Below, one piece after another: positions 24,274-32,680 of a stretch of DNA of 32,680 nucleotides (within the stretch, counting starts at the first letter, position 1; every line of letters begins with the position of its first letter). The position numbers were made by a program, and so were the translations under genes. Origin of the DNA: a bacterium (lineage in GTDB: Bacteria > BMS3Abin14); the NCBI GenBank assembly GCA_029210545.1, contig JARGFV010000019.1, positions 1 to 32,680 on the forward strand, in the 5' to 3' direction. The notes under the pieces were generated by a model that saw only the letters and a program-made list of their open reading frames with translations, had not been told where the DNA came from and did not search any database.

Positions 24274-24775
24274 TGATAGAGTCGCAAAAAGTCCAATCCG
24301 GTTCCATGAAAGTGGCCGCGTCGATCACATCAACGGCCGCGAAGTGGCGTCCCCGGCAGGGTCCTGCCGTGTACAGCCTGGTGTAAACCCCGTCTCCCGC
24401 CTCGAGATCACCGTTGGTCCCGTCGTCGGTTTCCCTTTCGAGACGTTCCAGGTCCCCCCTCCACCAGAAGCATGGAAGTTCGGCGGTTCCTGATTGGGCG
24501 GCGAGGGACTGGACCGGTGCCTGCCCGTCATAGACCTGCGCCTGAGCCGCGGCTGCCGCGTCCTCGTCCCCATCCGTTCCTGTTACCGATTCGACGAAGA
24601 AAGGTTCGGTTTCAACAGCCGCCAGGATCGCGGCCTGATCGGCCTCGGTCCCTCCTGTGATGGAAACCCCGCTGCCGGACCCGCAGCCGGCGAGGAAGGC
24701 CAGAAGGAGACCGGATACCGCCAAGACCAGGACTTCAACCCGGTAATTCCTGAAACAATGTGTCTTGTTATTCAT
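24263..24775 (-). CDS. Putative lipoprotein with an anchor-X-like repeat motif
   Basis: Encodes 170 aa. A lipoprotein signal peptide ends LLLAFLAGC, so Cys31 is the lipidated residue, and the protein should be membrane-anchored on the outer side. The mature part is acidic and low in lysine; DDGTNGDLEAGDGVYTRLYT resembles the aspartate-rich turn found in choice-of-anchor X-type extracellular domains. No function can be given. The last ten codons lie in a fragment of the five-hairpin repeat (24274-24301), so the natural C-terminus may have been replaced. AAGGG is the ribosome site upstream of the ATG at 24775. It is a single gene, convergent with the PH-like gene. Confidence 0.7.
   Translation of the reverse strand: MNNKTHCFRNYRVEVLVLAVSGLLLAFLAGCGSGSGVSITGGTEADQAAILAAVETEPFFVESVTGTDGDEDAAAAAQAQVYDGQAPVQSLAAQSGTAELPCFWWRGDLERLERETDDGTNGDLEAGDGVYTRLYTAGPCRGRHFAAVDVIDAATFMEPDWTFCDSIIVE
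24274..24301 (-). repeat. Fragment of the five-hairpin repeat inside a gene
   Basis: Twenty-eight bases match the right end of the full repeat in reverse, with one mismatch (GATAGAGTCG for GATAGGGTCG). They encode PDWTFCDSI of the lipoprotein. Confidence 0.8.
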
Positions 24776-25037
24776 GATCTTAAACCCTTGAATAAGTGAA
24801 TTGTTCAGCGGGTTTGTTGATTGCAGACACGGGGGGAGGGGAAAGGTTTAAGGGTCGTTTCGCAAAGCAAAACTGCGGAGCCGATAGGGGGCGCGGGAGA
24901 GCCGAAGAGAGAAAGAGAGAGGGAAATGACAGAGGGGAGGGAAAATCCACGTACGTGCGTAGAGCGTGAATGCGTGGGAGTATAAATACGCACACACGGA
25001 CTTACGGACAAAAGCGATTACGAGCCTTTCCCCCCCC

Positions 25038-25082
25038 TTGACAACCAAGCGAAGGCCAGTGTATTGACTGAGCGGTCAGTCA
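25038..25082 (+). promoter_or_regulatory. Promoter and TetR-type operator of the efflux operon
   Basis: TTGACA (25038-25043), an 18-base spacer and TATTGA (25062-25067). TGACTGA-GCGG-TCAGTCA (25065-25082) is a perfect inverted repeat of the type bound by TetR/AcrR repressors and covers the -10 and start region. Autorepression by the first gene is therefore expected. Confidence 0.8.
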
Positions 25083-25105
25083 GTATGTTTGTAAGGGAGA
25101 AATCG

Positions 25106-25729
25106 ATGTCAAAAAAAGAGAAGATCCTGGCCGCGGCGACGGAACTTTTTGCCCGCCAGGGCTTTAACGAAACAGCCACCTCGGAGATCGCGAAAAGCGC
25201 AGGGGTGGCACAGGGAACTGTTTTTCACCACTTCAAGAGCAAGGAGAACCTCCTCGTCGCCATATGTGACGAACTTGTCAAGGAATACATGACCGGAGTG
25301 AGGGATGCCGCGGCCGGACCCGGCACCGGGTGGGAGGCGCTTGAAAGGGTTCTGAACTTCAGCCAGAGCTTCAGGAAGGTGCGATATGGATCCATCGTCG
25401 TGGCTTTCCGCGAGACCAGGGTGCTTGATAAGGAGGACGAGGATCTTTATAAGTATTTCTGCGGCCTCATGGGACAGATCATCGAGATCAAATCGCAGTG
25501 CATCGAAAGGGGCATAGCCGATGGGAGTATCCGGAAGGTTCCCGCCGCCACTTCAGCCATGCTGATCCACATCCTCCTGAGCGGGATCGTTCACGTTCAG
25601 ACCCAGGGTCTGCTGACCTTGCCTGACCTCGATTCCGAGGTCGTTGCGTTCTGCCGCAGGAGTCTGTGTCCCGAAACAATGCCTGAAAATATGCAGCTCA
25701 AAATTGTCGGAGGTAAAAAGGATGCTTGA
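25106..25729 (+). CDS. TetR/AcrR-family transcriptional repressor
   Basis: Encodes 207 aa. The N-terminal 60 residues are a TetR DNA-binding domain (KILAAATELFARQGFNETAT, then EIAKSAGVAQGTVFHHFKSK), with the recognition helix in AQGTVFHHF. The C-terminal region is the ligand-binding helical domain. The ATG at 25106 is chosen because AGGGAG precedes it; earlier TTG/ATG codons overlap the operator. It is the first gene of the operon and its 3' end overlaps the TolC gene by eight bases. It probably represses itself and the pump through the operator 24 bases upstream, with relief by a pump substrate. Confidence 0.93.
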   Translation: MSKKEKILAAATELFARQGFNETATSEIAKSAGVAQGTVFHHFKSKENLLVAICDELVKEYMTGVRDAAAGPGTGWEALERVLNFSQSFRKVRYGSIVVAFRETRVLDKEDEDLYKYFCGLMGQIIEIKSQCIERGIADGSIRKVPAATSAMLIHILLSGIVHVQTQGLLTLPDLDSEVVAFCRRSLCPETMPENMQLKIVGGKKDA

Positions 25730-27062
25730 AAGACCCGGGAATGGGGATCTCCCTTTACGGCCCTTACCGCTCTTGGCCGCGGTATTATTGATATCCTTGG
25801 CCGTATCAGCGTTTTTTACGGCCGAGTTATCCGCCTCCGACGTTACGGATCTGTCGCTCAGTGAAGCCTATGCGCTGATCCTTGATGCGAACCACGACAT
25901 CAGGAGCGCCGAGGAGGGTGTTCAGCAGGGCATCCTCCTGAAAAAACAGGCTGTGACCGTCCTGTTCCCCAAACTGATTGCCCTGGCCGGGTACGGCTGG
26001 CAGTCCTTCAGCGACGGTACCGAGACGGACGGTTCCAACTGGGGGATCAGCCTGGATCAGACAATCTATAACGGGGGCCGTGTATGGGTGGCCAAGCGGG
26101 GTGCCGAGTACACCCTGCGGGCCGCCGAGCTGGGACTGGAATTCGCCAGGCAGAGCGTTCTCATGGACCTCGTTTTCCGGGCAAATCAGCTTCTGTCGGC
26201 GGAAGACCTCCTGCAGGTCAGCGAAAAGAGGGTTCAACGTGTCCGGGAGCAGCTTCGTATGGCCGAAGCGCGCCTGGAGGTTGGAGATGTGCCGCTCACC
26301 AGCGTGCTCGCCGCACGTGTCGCCCTTTCCGTGGCTGAAAGGGAACGGGTGGAGGCTGAAAAACAGCTCCAGCTGGCCAGGAGAAGGCTCGCAGACCTCA
26401 TCGGTTCCGACGGGGTCCGGAGGGTTAAGGTGCCGGACGTGACCGGTTTTTCTCCCGAGACTCCCCTGGATGTTCTTCAACAGCGCGCCGGCGAGAACAG
26501 GGCCGACCTGAAGCAGACGATGGAGATGGTCAGGGTCGCCCAGCAGGAGGCGCGGATGGCCGGGAGGGCCGACGGCGTCAACGTGGACCTGGCCGGGTCG
26601 TACATGAACTACTCGGAAGATTCACTCTTCACACCCGAGACCCAGTTTTCCGTCACAGTGAACTGGCCGTTCTTCCAGGGCGGGCTCGTTGGTCTCCAGG
26701 AAAAGGCCGCCCTTTCCCAGGTCAGGCAGGCTGAGGAGAGTTACGGCAAGCAGGTCCAGGCGGTCAGGCTCCAGGTGGAAGAGGCGCTTTTAAACCTCAG
26801 GTCGCTCAGGGCACAGGAGGGCCTGGTCCGGAGCAACCTTGAGAATGCCTTAGAGAACCATCGGCTGGCCAGGGTTCAGTTCGAGCTGGGGGCAGCCGTG
26901 GGCCTGGACGTTCTGGACGCCGAGGAGAGCCTGGCCGAGGCCGAGAACCTGGCCGTCAACCACAAATACGAGACGAGGACGGCCCGAGCCGCGCTCCTTT
27001 ACGTTACGGGTTCCCTCGATCGGGAAGCTTTCAGTGCAGGGAGCCTGTCGGAGAGCCCCTGA
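25722..27062 (+). CDS. TolC-family outer-membrane efflux protein
   Basis: Encodes 446 aa. An N-terminal hydrophobic segment (about 17-35) ending near LSAS suggests an export signal. The rest is long amphipathic helices with TolC repeats: LSLSEAYALILDANHDIRSA near the start, LEVGDVPLTSVLAARVAL in the middle and ALENHRLARVQFELGAAVGL near the end. It should trimerise into a channel from periplasm to outside. The start at 25722 has CGGAGG upstream and overlaps the tetR stop, suggesting translational coupling. With the adaptor and pump genes it forms a complete tripartite RND system. Confidence 0.93.
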   Translation: MLERPGNGDLPLRPLPLLAAVLLISLAVSAFFTAELSASDVTDLSLSEAYALILDANHDIRSAEEGVQQGILLKKQAVTVLFPKLIALAGYGWQSFSDGTETDGSNWGISLDQTIYNGGRVWVAKRGAEYTLRAAELGLEFARQSVLMDLVFRANQLLSAEDLLQVSEKRVQRVREQLRMAEARLEVGDVPLTSVLAARVALSVAERERVEAEKQLQLARRRLADLIGSDGVRRVKVPDVTGFSPETPLDVLQQRAGENRADLKQTMEMVRVAQQEARMAGRADGVNVDLAGSYMNYSEDSLFTPETQFSVTVNWPFFQGGLVGLQEKAALSQVRQAEESYGKQVQAVRLQVEEALLNLRSLRAQEGLVRSNLENALENHRLARVQFELGAAVGLDVLDAEESLAEAENLAVNHKYETRTARAALLYVTGSLDREAFSAGSLSESP

Positions 27063-27098
27063 CAGGCGCCAAAAGTCGATAAAGGGAGAGATCAACCG

Positions 27099-28211
27099 AT
27101 GAAAAAACCTTCGATCAAGGCGATCACCACGCTCACCGTCATCCTGATCCTGGTCCTCGTTGTCGCGGCACGGTTTCTCATGGTACGGAAGATGGGTGAA
27201 CAGGCCGCCGGGCAGGCGCCGACGGTCCAACCCGCGGCCGAGGTTGAAAAACTGCCCGTCAACATAGCGGTGGAGGTCCTCGCGACCATGACCGTGGAGG
27301 AGACGTTCTTCCTTCCGGGAACCCTCGAGGCCTGGGAAGATCTGACCCTGTCACTGGAGCAGTCCGGGACCATAAAGTGGATCGGGCCTTCCGAAGGGAG
27401 CCGCGTCAGAAGAGGGGAGGAGATCCTGCGGATCGATACAGAGGCCCTCGAAGCCCAGCTCTCCAGGAACCAGGTGGACCTCCAACTCAAGGAGAAGCAG
27501 CTCGGGAGGGTCAAGTCCCTCCTTTCGGAAAAGCTCGTAAGCGAAAAGGAATTCGACGAGGCCAACCACGAAGTCCAGACTGCGAGAACAGCCCTGGAGC
27601 AATCCTCCATCACCATCAGGAAGAGCACCCTGGTCAGTCCCATTGACGGCATCCTGGACAAACTGTTTGTGGACCGCGGGGAATACGGCAACCCTGGAAC
27701 CCCCGCCGCGGTGGTCGTGAAGATCGACAAGCTCAAGGTGAACGTGGACGTTCCGGAAAAGAGTGTCTCTTCTGTCAAGCCCGGTCAGATGGTCAAGGTG
27801 TTTCCCGCCGAGGTCAACGGGAGCGGGATCGGCCGCATCGGCAAGATCATCCACGTCAGTTACATCGCGGATCAGGCCACGAGGACCTACCGGACGAGGA
27901 TCCAGATCGACAACAGCGACGGTTTCCTCCGGCCGGGAATGATCGTCCGCGTCAGGTTCGTCCGCAGCGTAATAGCGGATGCACTCGTCGTCCCCCTGTA
28001 CGCGGTCATCGACCGGGAAGGCGGAAAGTTCGTGTTTGTCGAAGAGGACGGGACGGCCGTCAGGCGGGAGGTTCGCCTGGGCCCCATCATCAACGGCAAG
28101 GTGGTCGTTTTCGGCGGAGTTCAGATAGGTGAACACCTCGTGGTCAAGGGACAGCAGATGCTCCTCGACGGCGGCCCGGTGACGATCATTGAAGCGGGAA
28201 AGGATGGGTAA
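27099..28211 (+). CDS. RND efflux periplasmic adaptor subunit (HlyD/MFP family)
   Basis: Encodes 370 aa. A single N-terminal membrane segment (about 9-28) anchors it in the inner membrane. The HlyD-like architecture follows: a lipoyl half at EDLTLSLEQSGTIKWIGPSE, an alpha hairpin (about 110-165), the second lipoyl half at STLVSPIDGILDKL, then beta-barrel (VPEKSVSSVKPGQMVKV) and membrane-proximal domains. It bridges the pump and TolC. The ATG has AAAGGGAGAG upstream. It lies 36 bases after the TolC gene and 6 bases before the pump gene. Confidence 0.93.
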   Translation: MKKPSIKAITTLTVILILVLVVAARFLMVRKMGEQAAGQAPTVQPAAEVEKLPVNIAVEVLATMTVEETFFLPGTLEAWEDLTLSLEQSGTIKWIGPSEGSRVRRGEEILRIDTEALEAQLSRNQVDLQLKEKQLGRVKSLLSEKLVSEKEFDEANHEVQTARTALEQSSITIRKSTLVSPIDGILDKLFVDRGEYGNPGTPAAVVVKIDKLKVNVDVPEKSVSSVKPGQMVKVFPAEVNGSGIGRIGKIIHVSYIADQATRTYRTRIQIDNSDGFLRPGMIVRVRFVRSVIADALVVPLYAVIDREGGKFVFVEEDGTAVRREVRLGPIINGKVVVFGGVQIGEHLVVKGQQMLLDGGPVTIIEAGKDG

Positions 28212-28217
28212 CCTGAC

Positions 28218-31200
28218 ATGCTCCTGACCAACGCGGCCATCTCCAGGCGCAGCATGGTTTTCTTCCTCATGATCGTTTTCTTCATTGTGGGACTGTTTTC
28301 CTACGTCACTTTGCCCCGCGAATCCAACCCCGACATCACCATCCCCATCATCCTCGTCCAGACCACCTACGAGGGGGCCGCCTCGGAAGATGTGGAAAAC
28401 CTCATCACCATTCCGCTGGAGCGCAAGCTCAAGTCCCTCAAGGACATCAAGGAGATCAGCTCGGTGAGCGCCGAGGGCGTCTCCATGGTGATGGTGGAAT
28501 ACATGCCGGACGTTGATATCGACGACGCCATGCAGAAGGTCCGGGACAAGGTGGACCAGGCCAAAGGGGAACTCCCCGACGACCTGGAAAACGACCCGGC
28601 CATCATCGAGATCAACCTGTCGGAGTTTCCCATCATGAAGGTGGCCATCTCGGCCGACCTCGGTGAACATGTCCTCAAACAGATCGCCGAGGAGTTCGAG
28701 GACCGCTTCGAGGAGATCCCCGGGGTTCTCGAGGTGGACGTAACAGGGATCCGGGAGCGGGAGATCCGGGTGGAGTTCGACCCGGACCGGATGGCGGCCT
28801 ACAAGCTCAGCTTCACGGAGATCCTCTCCCTGGTCCGGAGGGAAAACGTCAACGTTCCCGGGGGGAGCATCGACCTGGGGCGCGGGAAGTATATGCTCAG
28901 GGTGCCCGGCGAGTTCACCGATCCGTCGGAGATCGACAACCTGGTCCTCGTGGTCCGGGATGGGCGCCCCATCTACCTCAAGGACGTGGCCTCCATCCGG
29001 GACACCTTCGAGGATGTCGTCAACTATTCCCGTCTGAACGGGCGGTCCAGCGTCACCTTGTCCATCAAGAAGAGGAGCGGGGAGAACATCATCGAGGTGT
29101 CCGACAGGGTGTTCGCGCTTTTAGAAGCGGCAAAACCGCTCCTGCCCAACGGTGTCCAGTACACGGTGACCCTCAACGAGTCCAAGGATATCAAGAGGAT
29201 GGTGCAGGAGCTGGAGAACAACATCCTCACAGCCCTGGTCCTGATCCTGACGGTCCTGTTCCTTTTTCTTGGAGTGCGCAGCGCCCTCCTTGTGGCCCTG
29301 GCCATCCCCTTCAGCTTTTTCATCTCGTTCATTGTTCTCCAGGCCATGGGGATCACCCTCAACATGGTTGTGCTTTTCTCCCTCATCCTGGCCCTTGGGA
29401 TGCTGATGGATAACGCCATCGTTATCGTGGAGAACATTTACCGTCATCTCGAGGAAGGAAAGGACCGCGTCGAAGCGGCGAAGATCGCCGCCGCTGAAGT
29501 TGGCTGGCCCGTGATCGCTTCCACCGTGACCACCCTTTGCGCCTTCGGCCCCCTGCTGTTCTGGCCCGACATCATGGGCGAGTTCATGAGCTTCCTTCCG
29601 AGGACCCTCATCATCGTCCTTTCCGCCTCACTCTTTGTGGCCCTGGTCATCAACCCGGTGGTGGCTTCCGCTACCCTTAAAGCCGGCGGAAAACGGCGCG
29701 ACAAGAACAGGGACAGAACCTTGGTCATAAGGGGGTACAGAGTCCTCCTCCGGGTCGCCCTGAACCACCGGGTGGCCGTCGCCGCGATCGCCATCTTCAT
29801 GCTCCTGGGCACTGTGGCAGCCTATATCCTGTCCGGTCCGGAGGTTGAGCTTTTTCCTGAAACCGACCCTAACCGCGCATTGGTACACATAGAAGCCCCC
29901 CAGGGGACCAACCTGGAGACAACCAACGGTCTGGCACTCGAGGTTGAGTCGATCATCTGCTGCGAGGATGACCTCATGTATGTTACCGGGGAGGTGGGTG
30001 TCGGTTCGGACTGGGGTGAAGGCGCCGACGCCCGGAAAGCAACCGTTTCGGTGGAGTTCGTGGAAAGGGAAGAGCGTCTGGAAAGTTCCGCGGTAGTGGT
30101 GGACCAGATACGGGAGATGCTCCTGCCTGTCACCGGCGCCGATATCAAGGTGGAAAAAGAGAGGATGGGGCCGCCCGTTGGGGCCCCCGTGGAGATCGAG
30201 TTCATCGGGGCCGACGTGGAGGTTCTTTCCGGACTTGTGGAAAGGGCGAAGGGCCTCATCGCCGAAATCCCTGGGCTGGTGGACGTAAAGGACGATCTGT
30301 CCCGGGCCAAACCGGAGATCGCCTTTCACATAGACCGGGAGAAGGCGACCATCCTGGGTCTTTCCACCATCGAGATCTCCAACACCATCAAGGCCGCTGT
30401 GAACGGGTGGAAGATCGGTGACTACCGTGAAGGGGAGGACGAGTACGGCATCATCGCCAGACTTCCGGAGAAGAACCGGCAGACCATCAACCAGATCGAG
30501 AGCCTGCTCATCCCCACCGTTATGGGAGATCCGGTACCGTTGTCTTCGGTGGTTACCCTGGAGATGCGCTCCGGGTACGGTTCCATAAGGCACCTGGACC
30601 AGAAGCGCCTCATCCGGATCACGGCTAATACGGCAGGCCGAAGCTCCATCGAGGTCCTCCGGGATGTCCAGGCCCGGCTGGGGGAAATGGAGCTTCCGGC
30701 GGGTTACTCCATCGACTATGCAGGGGACCAGGAGGAGCAGCAGAACGCATCCGCGTTCCTGAGCAAGGCTTTTGTCGCTGCGATATTCCTCATCTTCCTG
30801 GTGCTCCTCACCCAGTTCAACTCGTTTGGCCAGTCCCTGATCGTCATCTCCTCGGTGGTCCTGTCCCTCATGGGAGTATTTTGGGGTCTCATGATCACCG
30901 GGATGCCCTTCGGGATCATCATGACCGGCATCGGGGTGATCTCTCTTGCGGGTGTTGTAGTGAACAACGCCATCGTCCTCATCGACTACATCAACCTGCT
31001 CAGAAAAGACGGCATGGAGCTACCTGATGCCCTGGTGACGGCAGGGACGGTGCGGTTTCGGCCGGTCATGCTCACCGCCATCACGACTATTCTGGGCCTG
31101 ACCCCCATGGCCATCGGCCTCAGCTTCGACTTCAGGACCTTTGACCTCCAGGTCGGCGGCGAGACGGCGCAGTGGTGGGGCCCCATGGCGGTTGCGGTGA

Positions 31201-31343
31201 TCTTCGGGCTGGCCGTGGCCACACTACTGACCCTGGTGGTGGTGCCGGTGTTATACTCGATCAGTGAGACAGCCTCCTTAAAGGGGGCTGTGACAGCTAT
31301 CTCAGGGAAATTCAGGAAAAAAGAAGAGGTGGTGGAGGGTTAA
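28218..31343 (+). CDS. RND efflux permease (AcrB/HAE-like pump)
   Basis: Encodes 1041 aa, full length for the family, with 12 membrane segments (one at the N-terminus, then clusters around 335-470, 520-545 and 850-1020) and two large periplasmic porter regions. LALGMLMDNAIVIVENIYRH holds the TM4 proton-relay Asp398; the neighbour Asp of AcrB is Asn399 here, as in many members with a VDNSIV-type motif. GVISLAGVVVNNAIVLIDYI in TM10 is characteristic. It should export hydrophobic or amphiphilic compounds using the proton gradient; the substrate is not predictable. The ribosome site is weak, so coupling to the adaptor gene is likely. Confidence 0.95.
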   Translation: MLLTNAAISRRSMVFFLMIVFFIVGLFSYVTLPRESNPDITIPIILVQTTYEGAASEDVENLITIPLERKLKSLKDIKEISSVSAEGVSMVMVEYMPDVDIDDAMQKVRDKVDQAKGELPDDLENDPAIIEINLSEFPIMKVAISADLGEHVLKQIAEEFEDRFEEIPGVLEVDVTGIREREIRVEFDPDRMAAYKLSFTEILSLVRRENVNVPGGSIDLGRGKYMLRVPGEFTDPSEIDNLVLVVRDGRPIYLKDVASIRDTFEDVVNYSRLNGRSSVTLSIKKRSGENIIEVSDRVFALLEAAKPLLPNGVQYTVTLNESKDIKRMVQELENNILTALVLILTVLFLFLGVRSALLVALAIPFSFFISFIVLQAMGITLNMVVLFSLILALGMLMDNAIVIVENIYRHLEEGKDRVEAAKIAAAEVGWPVIASTVTTLCAFGPLLFWPDIMGEFMSFLPRTLIIVLSASLFVALVINPVVASATLKAGGKRRDKNRDRTLVIRGYRVLLRVALNHRVAVAAIAIFMLLGTVAAYILSGPEVELFPETDPNRALVHIEAPQGTNLETTNGLALEVESIICCEDDLMYVTGEVGVGSDWGEGADARKATVSVEFVEREERLESSAVVVDQIREMLLPVTGADIKVEKERMGPPVGAPVEIEFIGADVEVLSGLVERAKGLIAEIPGLVDVKDDLSRAKPEIAFHIDREKATILGLSTIEISNTIKAAVNGWKIGDYREGEDEYGIIARLPEKNRQTINQIESLLIPTVMGDPVPLSSVVTLEMRSGYGSIRHLDQKRLIRITANTAGRSSIEVLRDVQARLGEMELPAGYSIDYAGDQEEQQNASAFLSKAFVAAIFLIFLVLLTQFNSFGQSLIVISSVVLSLMGVFWGLMITGMPFGIIMTGIGVISLAGVVVNNAIVLIDYINLLRKDGMELPDALVTAGTVRFRPVMLTAITTILGLTPMAIGLSFDFRTFDLQVGGETAQWWGPMAVAVIFGLAVATLLTLVVVPVLYSISETASLKGAVTAISGKFRKKEEVVEG

Positions 31344-31460
31344 TAGCTCCCTTTAAAGAGGCTGAGAACGAAGAACAAAGTACGAAGAACGAAGGATAAG
31401 CTCTATCTTCGCGCTTCGCTCTTTGCGCTTCGCACTGGAAAGCTGATATCATCGACCCTG

Positions 31461-32366
31461 ATGAAGCTGCCCCAAATCACAATTGCCGTATTCCTCATTC
31501 TTTCCCTCTCGGGATTATCTCTTTCTCAGCCGGTCGAGGTCGATGATACCCAGCTTTCCATCGACTTCACCAACAACGAGTCCCGCAGCGTCTCGGTCAG
31601 ACTGGGTTCGGCCGACGGCATCACCGCCGACATGAACTTCGCTGTTCTCGATTCCATGAACCGTCAGATCGCTCTGTTCTTCCCCCGCGAGATCCTCGGT
31701 GATCGGTTCTGGTCCGGTCCCCTGGACAGGGCCGATTACGCCAGGGTCCGTGCCGGCGACCGGGTGATCGCCCTCGCCATGACATCGGAGCAGGCTGGGC
31801 AGCTGCGTTCCGAGTTCGCGGTCCGGCTGGATGCCCTGAAAGCCGAGAGACGGCAAAGGCGCATCGAAAAGCTCAAGGAAGACGTTCTTTCACTGAAGGA
31901 TGTGATCAACGACCGGGACGTGGATGACGTGGCCCTGAAGAAAGACCTGGATTCCCTCCAGACGCGCCTCAAAAAGGAAAAGGATATCGTGAAACGGGAC
32001 GTGGATGAGATCCAGGAACAGGTCATCACTCTTCGTGACGAGCGCACGGAACTCATGGAGGAGCGCGCCGGTCTGCTGGACCGAAGGGATACCCTGAGAC
32101 GCAGGAGCGATCCCTCTCAGGACCGGGTAAACGACCTGAACGAGAAGATCGCCGACCTTGACCGTGAGATCGGTCAGCTCAATAACGAGATGGATAACTT
32201 CAGGGAGGAGATCCGGGAACTGCGTGAGAATACCCTGGATCTGGAGGAGGAGGTCCGCGTGATCAGCTCCGAGCGATCCGAGCTTGCCGCTGAGAGGAAG
32301 GAACTGGTGCTGGAACTGGGGGAACTGGAGGAGGAGCTGGAGAAGCTGAAAAGATCAGGACACTGA
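31461..32366 (+). CDS. Exported coiled-coil protein of unknown function
   Basis: Encodes 301 aa. The signal peptide MKLPQITIAVFLILSLSGLS ends near SQ-P. Residues 25-115 form a beta-rich domain (VSVRLGSADGITADMNFAVL, ADYARVRAGDRVIALA) resembling domains that bind surface or cell-wall components, though no family is recognised. Residues 120-298 are one long, highly charged coiled coil. It probably lies in the periplasm. It follows the pump by 117 bases in the same direction, with no clear terminator between, and might be cotranscribed. No strong ribosome site is visible, so the start is only likely. Confidence 0.75.
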   Translation: MKLPQITIAVFLILSLSGLSLSQPVEVDDTQLSIDFTNNESRSVSVRLGSADGITADMNFAVLDSMNRQIALFFPREILGDRFWSGPLDRADYARVRAGDRVIALAMTSEQAGQLRSEFAVRLDALKAERRQRRIEKLKEDVLSLKDVINDRDVDDVALKKDLDSLQTRLKKEKDIVKRDVDEIQEQVITLRDERTELMEERAGLLDRRDTLRRRSDPSQDRVNDLNEKIADLDREIGQLNNEMDNFREEIRELRENTLDLEEEVRVISSERSELAAERKELVLELGELEEELEKLKRSGH

Positions 32367-32582
32367 ACTTTTCAGCTTCGTATTCCAAATTTGATATTCC
32401 AAAAGATTCAAAGCTGGAACGCAGAGGGCCGCCAGGTGGCGCCATATTTCAGGCGCCGCCGCAAAGGGCCGCAGTTTAACCATCAAGCAGATGTTAGGTC
32501 TGAATAATTGCGGTATTCTGCGGGTCGCGCGGCCTACCAGAGAGCCGCCTCTGCGAAACTCTGCGATAAGGCTTTTTAGCTT
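32367..32582. other. Gene-free stretch with a GC-rich hairpin
   Basis: No gene. GGCGCC-ATATTTCAG-GGCGCC-type arms near 32437-32457 form a hairpin within a stretch (GCAGAGGGCCG, then GCAAAGGGCCGCAG) that resembles degenerate intergenic repeats. The minus-strand cytochrome ends just to its right, so this is its 3' region. Confidence 0.5.
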
Positions 32583-32680
32583 TCAGCGGTGGCATTTCAA
32601 ACACGTTTCACGGGTGACATTCCACAATCCGTTCTCCCTCGCCAATTCCGGATCCTTCATGACCCGCATGCTCTTGTACT
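32583..32680 (-). CDS. C-terminal end of a c-type cytochrome (partial)
   Basis: The gene enters from the right edge. The last 31 codons read a helix (SMRVMKDPELARENGLW) and end TRETCLKCHR, a CxxCH haem-binding motif immediately before the stop. A CxxCH two residues from the end and the helix ahead of it are typical of multihaem cytochromes of the c554 or related types, which carry several such motifs, but only this one is in the window. The protein would be periplasmic. It is too short to be certain, but the motif is unlikely by chance. Confidence 0.75.
   Translation of the reverse strand, partial: YKSMRVMKDPELARENGLWNVTRETCLKCHR

Noticed and set aside
27351-28670. A 439-codon frame on the opposite strand of the RND adaptor and pump genes
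   Set aside because: It lies fully opposite strongly supported genes, has biased composition from codon complementarity, and no recognised domain.

Overview
The window is about 32.7 kb of moderately GC-rich DNA from a Gram-negative bacterium. Outer-membrane TolC, an RND pump, a lipoprotein and a multihaem cytochrome end all point to a diderm. A pyruvate-type ferredoxin oxidoreductase, a DUF4390-NtrY-NtrX operon, an ATP-dependent PEP carboxykinase, a monomeric isocitrate dehydrogenase and a CxxCH cytochrome together resemble deltaproteobacterial (Desulfobacterota-like) genomes. That placement is an inference from gene content; no marker gene in the window fixes it. No phage, plasmid, transposase or CRISPR gene was seen, so this looks like chromosomal core with many intergenic repeats.

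Layout. Positions 1-4.2 kb hold an NDUFA9-like SDR protein (-), a QueT-type transporter (+), an HU protein (-) and a membrane histidine kinase (+). The 3' end of the kinase runs into what looks like an internally deleted response-regulator receiver. Positions 4.2-7.6 kb hold a two-gene 2-oxoacid (probably pyruvate):ferredoxin oxidoreductase operon (-), built as a gamma-delta fusion followed by an alpha-beta fusion. Positions 7.8-10.2 kb hold a CheY-like regulator and a soluble MCP-like protein (-). Next come tRNA-Leu(UAA) (-), an MSMEG_6728-family protein (-) and pckA (-), with icd transcribed divergently (+). A small holin-family membrane protein (-) follows. Then comes a repeat-rich gap and the operon DUF4390-ntrY-ntrX (+). 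After it are an M29-like aminopeptidase (+), a protein with a PH-like domain, zinc ribbon and membrane segments (+), and a lipoprotein (-). From 25.0 kb a TetR-controlled RND efflux operon (tetR-tolC-adaptor-pump, +) and a secreted coiled-coil protein follow. The last 98 bases encode the C-terminus of a c-type cytochrome (-).

How the genes fit together. POR, PckA and Icd are central carbon enzymes around pyruvate, oxaloacetate and 2-oxoglutarate. POR produces or consumes reduced ferredoxin. NtrY-NtrX is a membrane kinase/sigma-54 activator pair. The efflux operon begins at a textbook TetR-type operator and probably autoregulates.

The most unusual content is non-coding. A 158-bp repeat built of five back-to-back hairpins with imperfect terminal inverted repeats occurs twice in full (13212 and 21769). 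It also occurs as a 50-bp deletion form, as truncated copies, and as a fragment that supplies the C-terminal codons of a lipoprotein gene. A perfect 32-bp palindrome sits between the predicted promoter and the first base of tRNA-Leu. Intrinsic-terminator-like hairpins lie in the predicted leaders of both the por operon and pckA. I found no clearly new defence or biosynthetic system.
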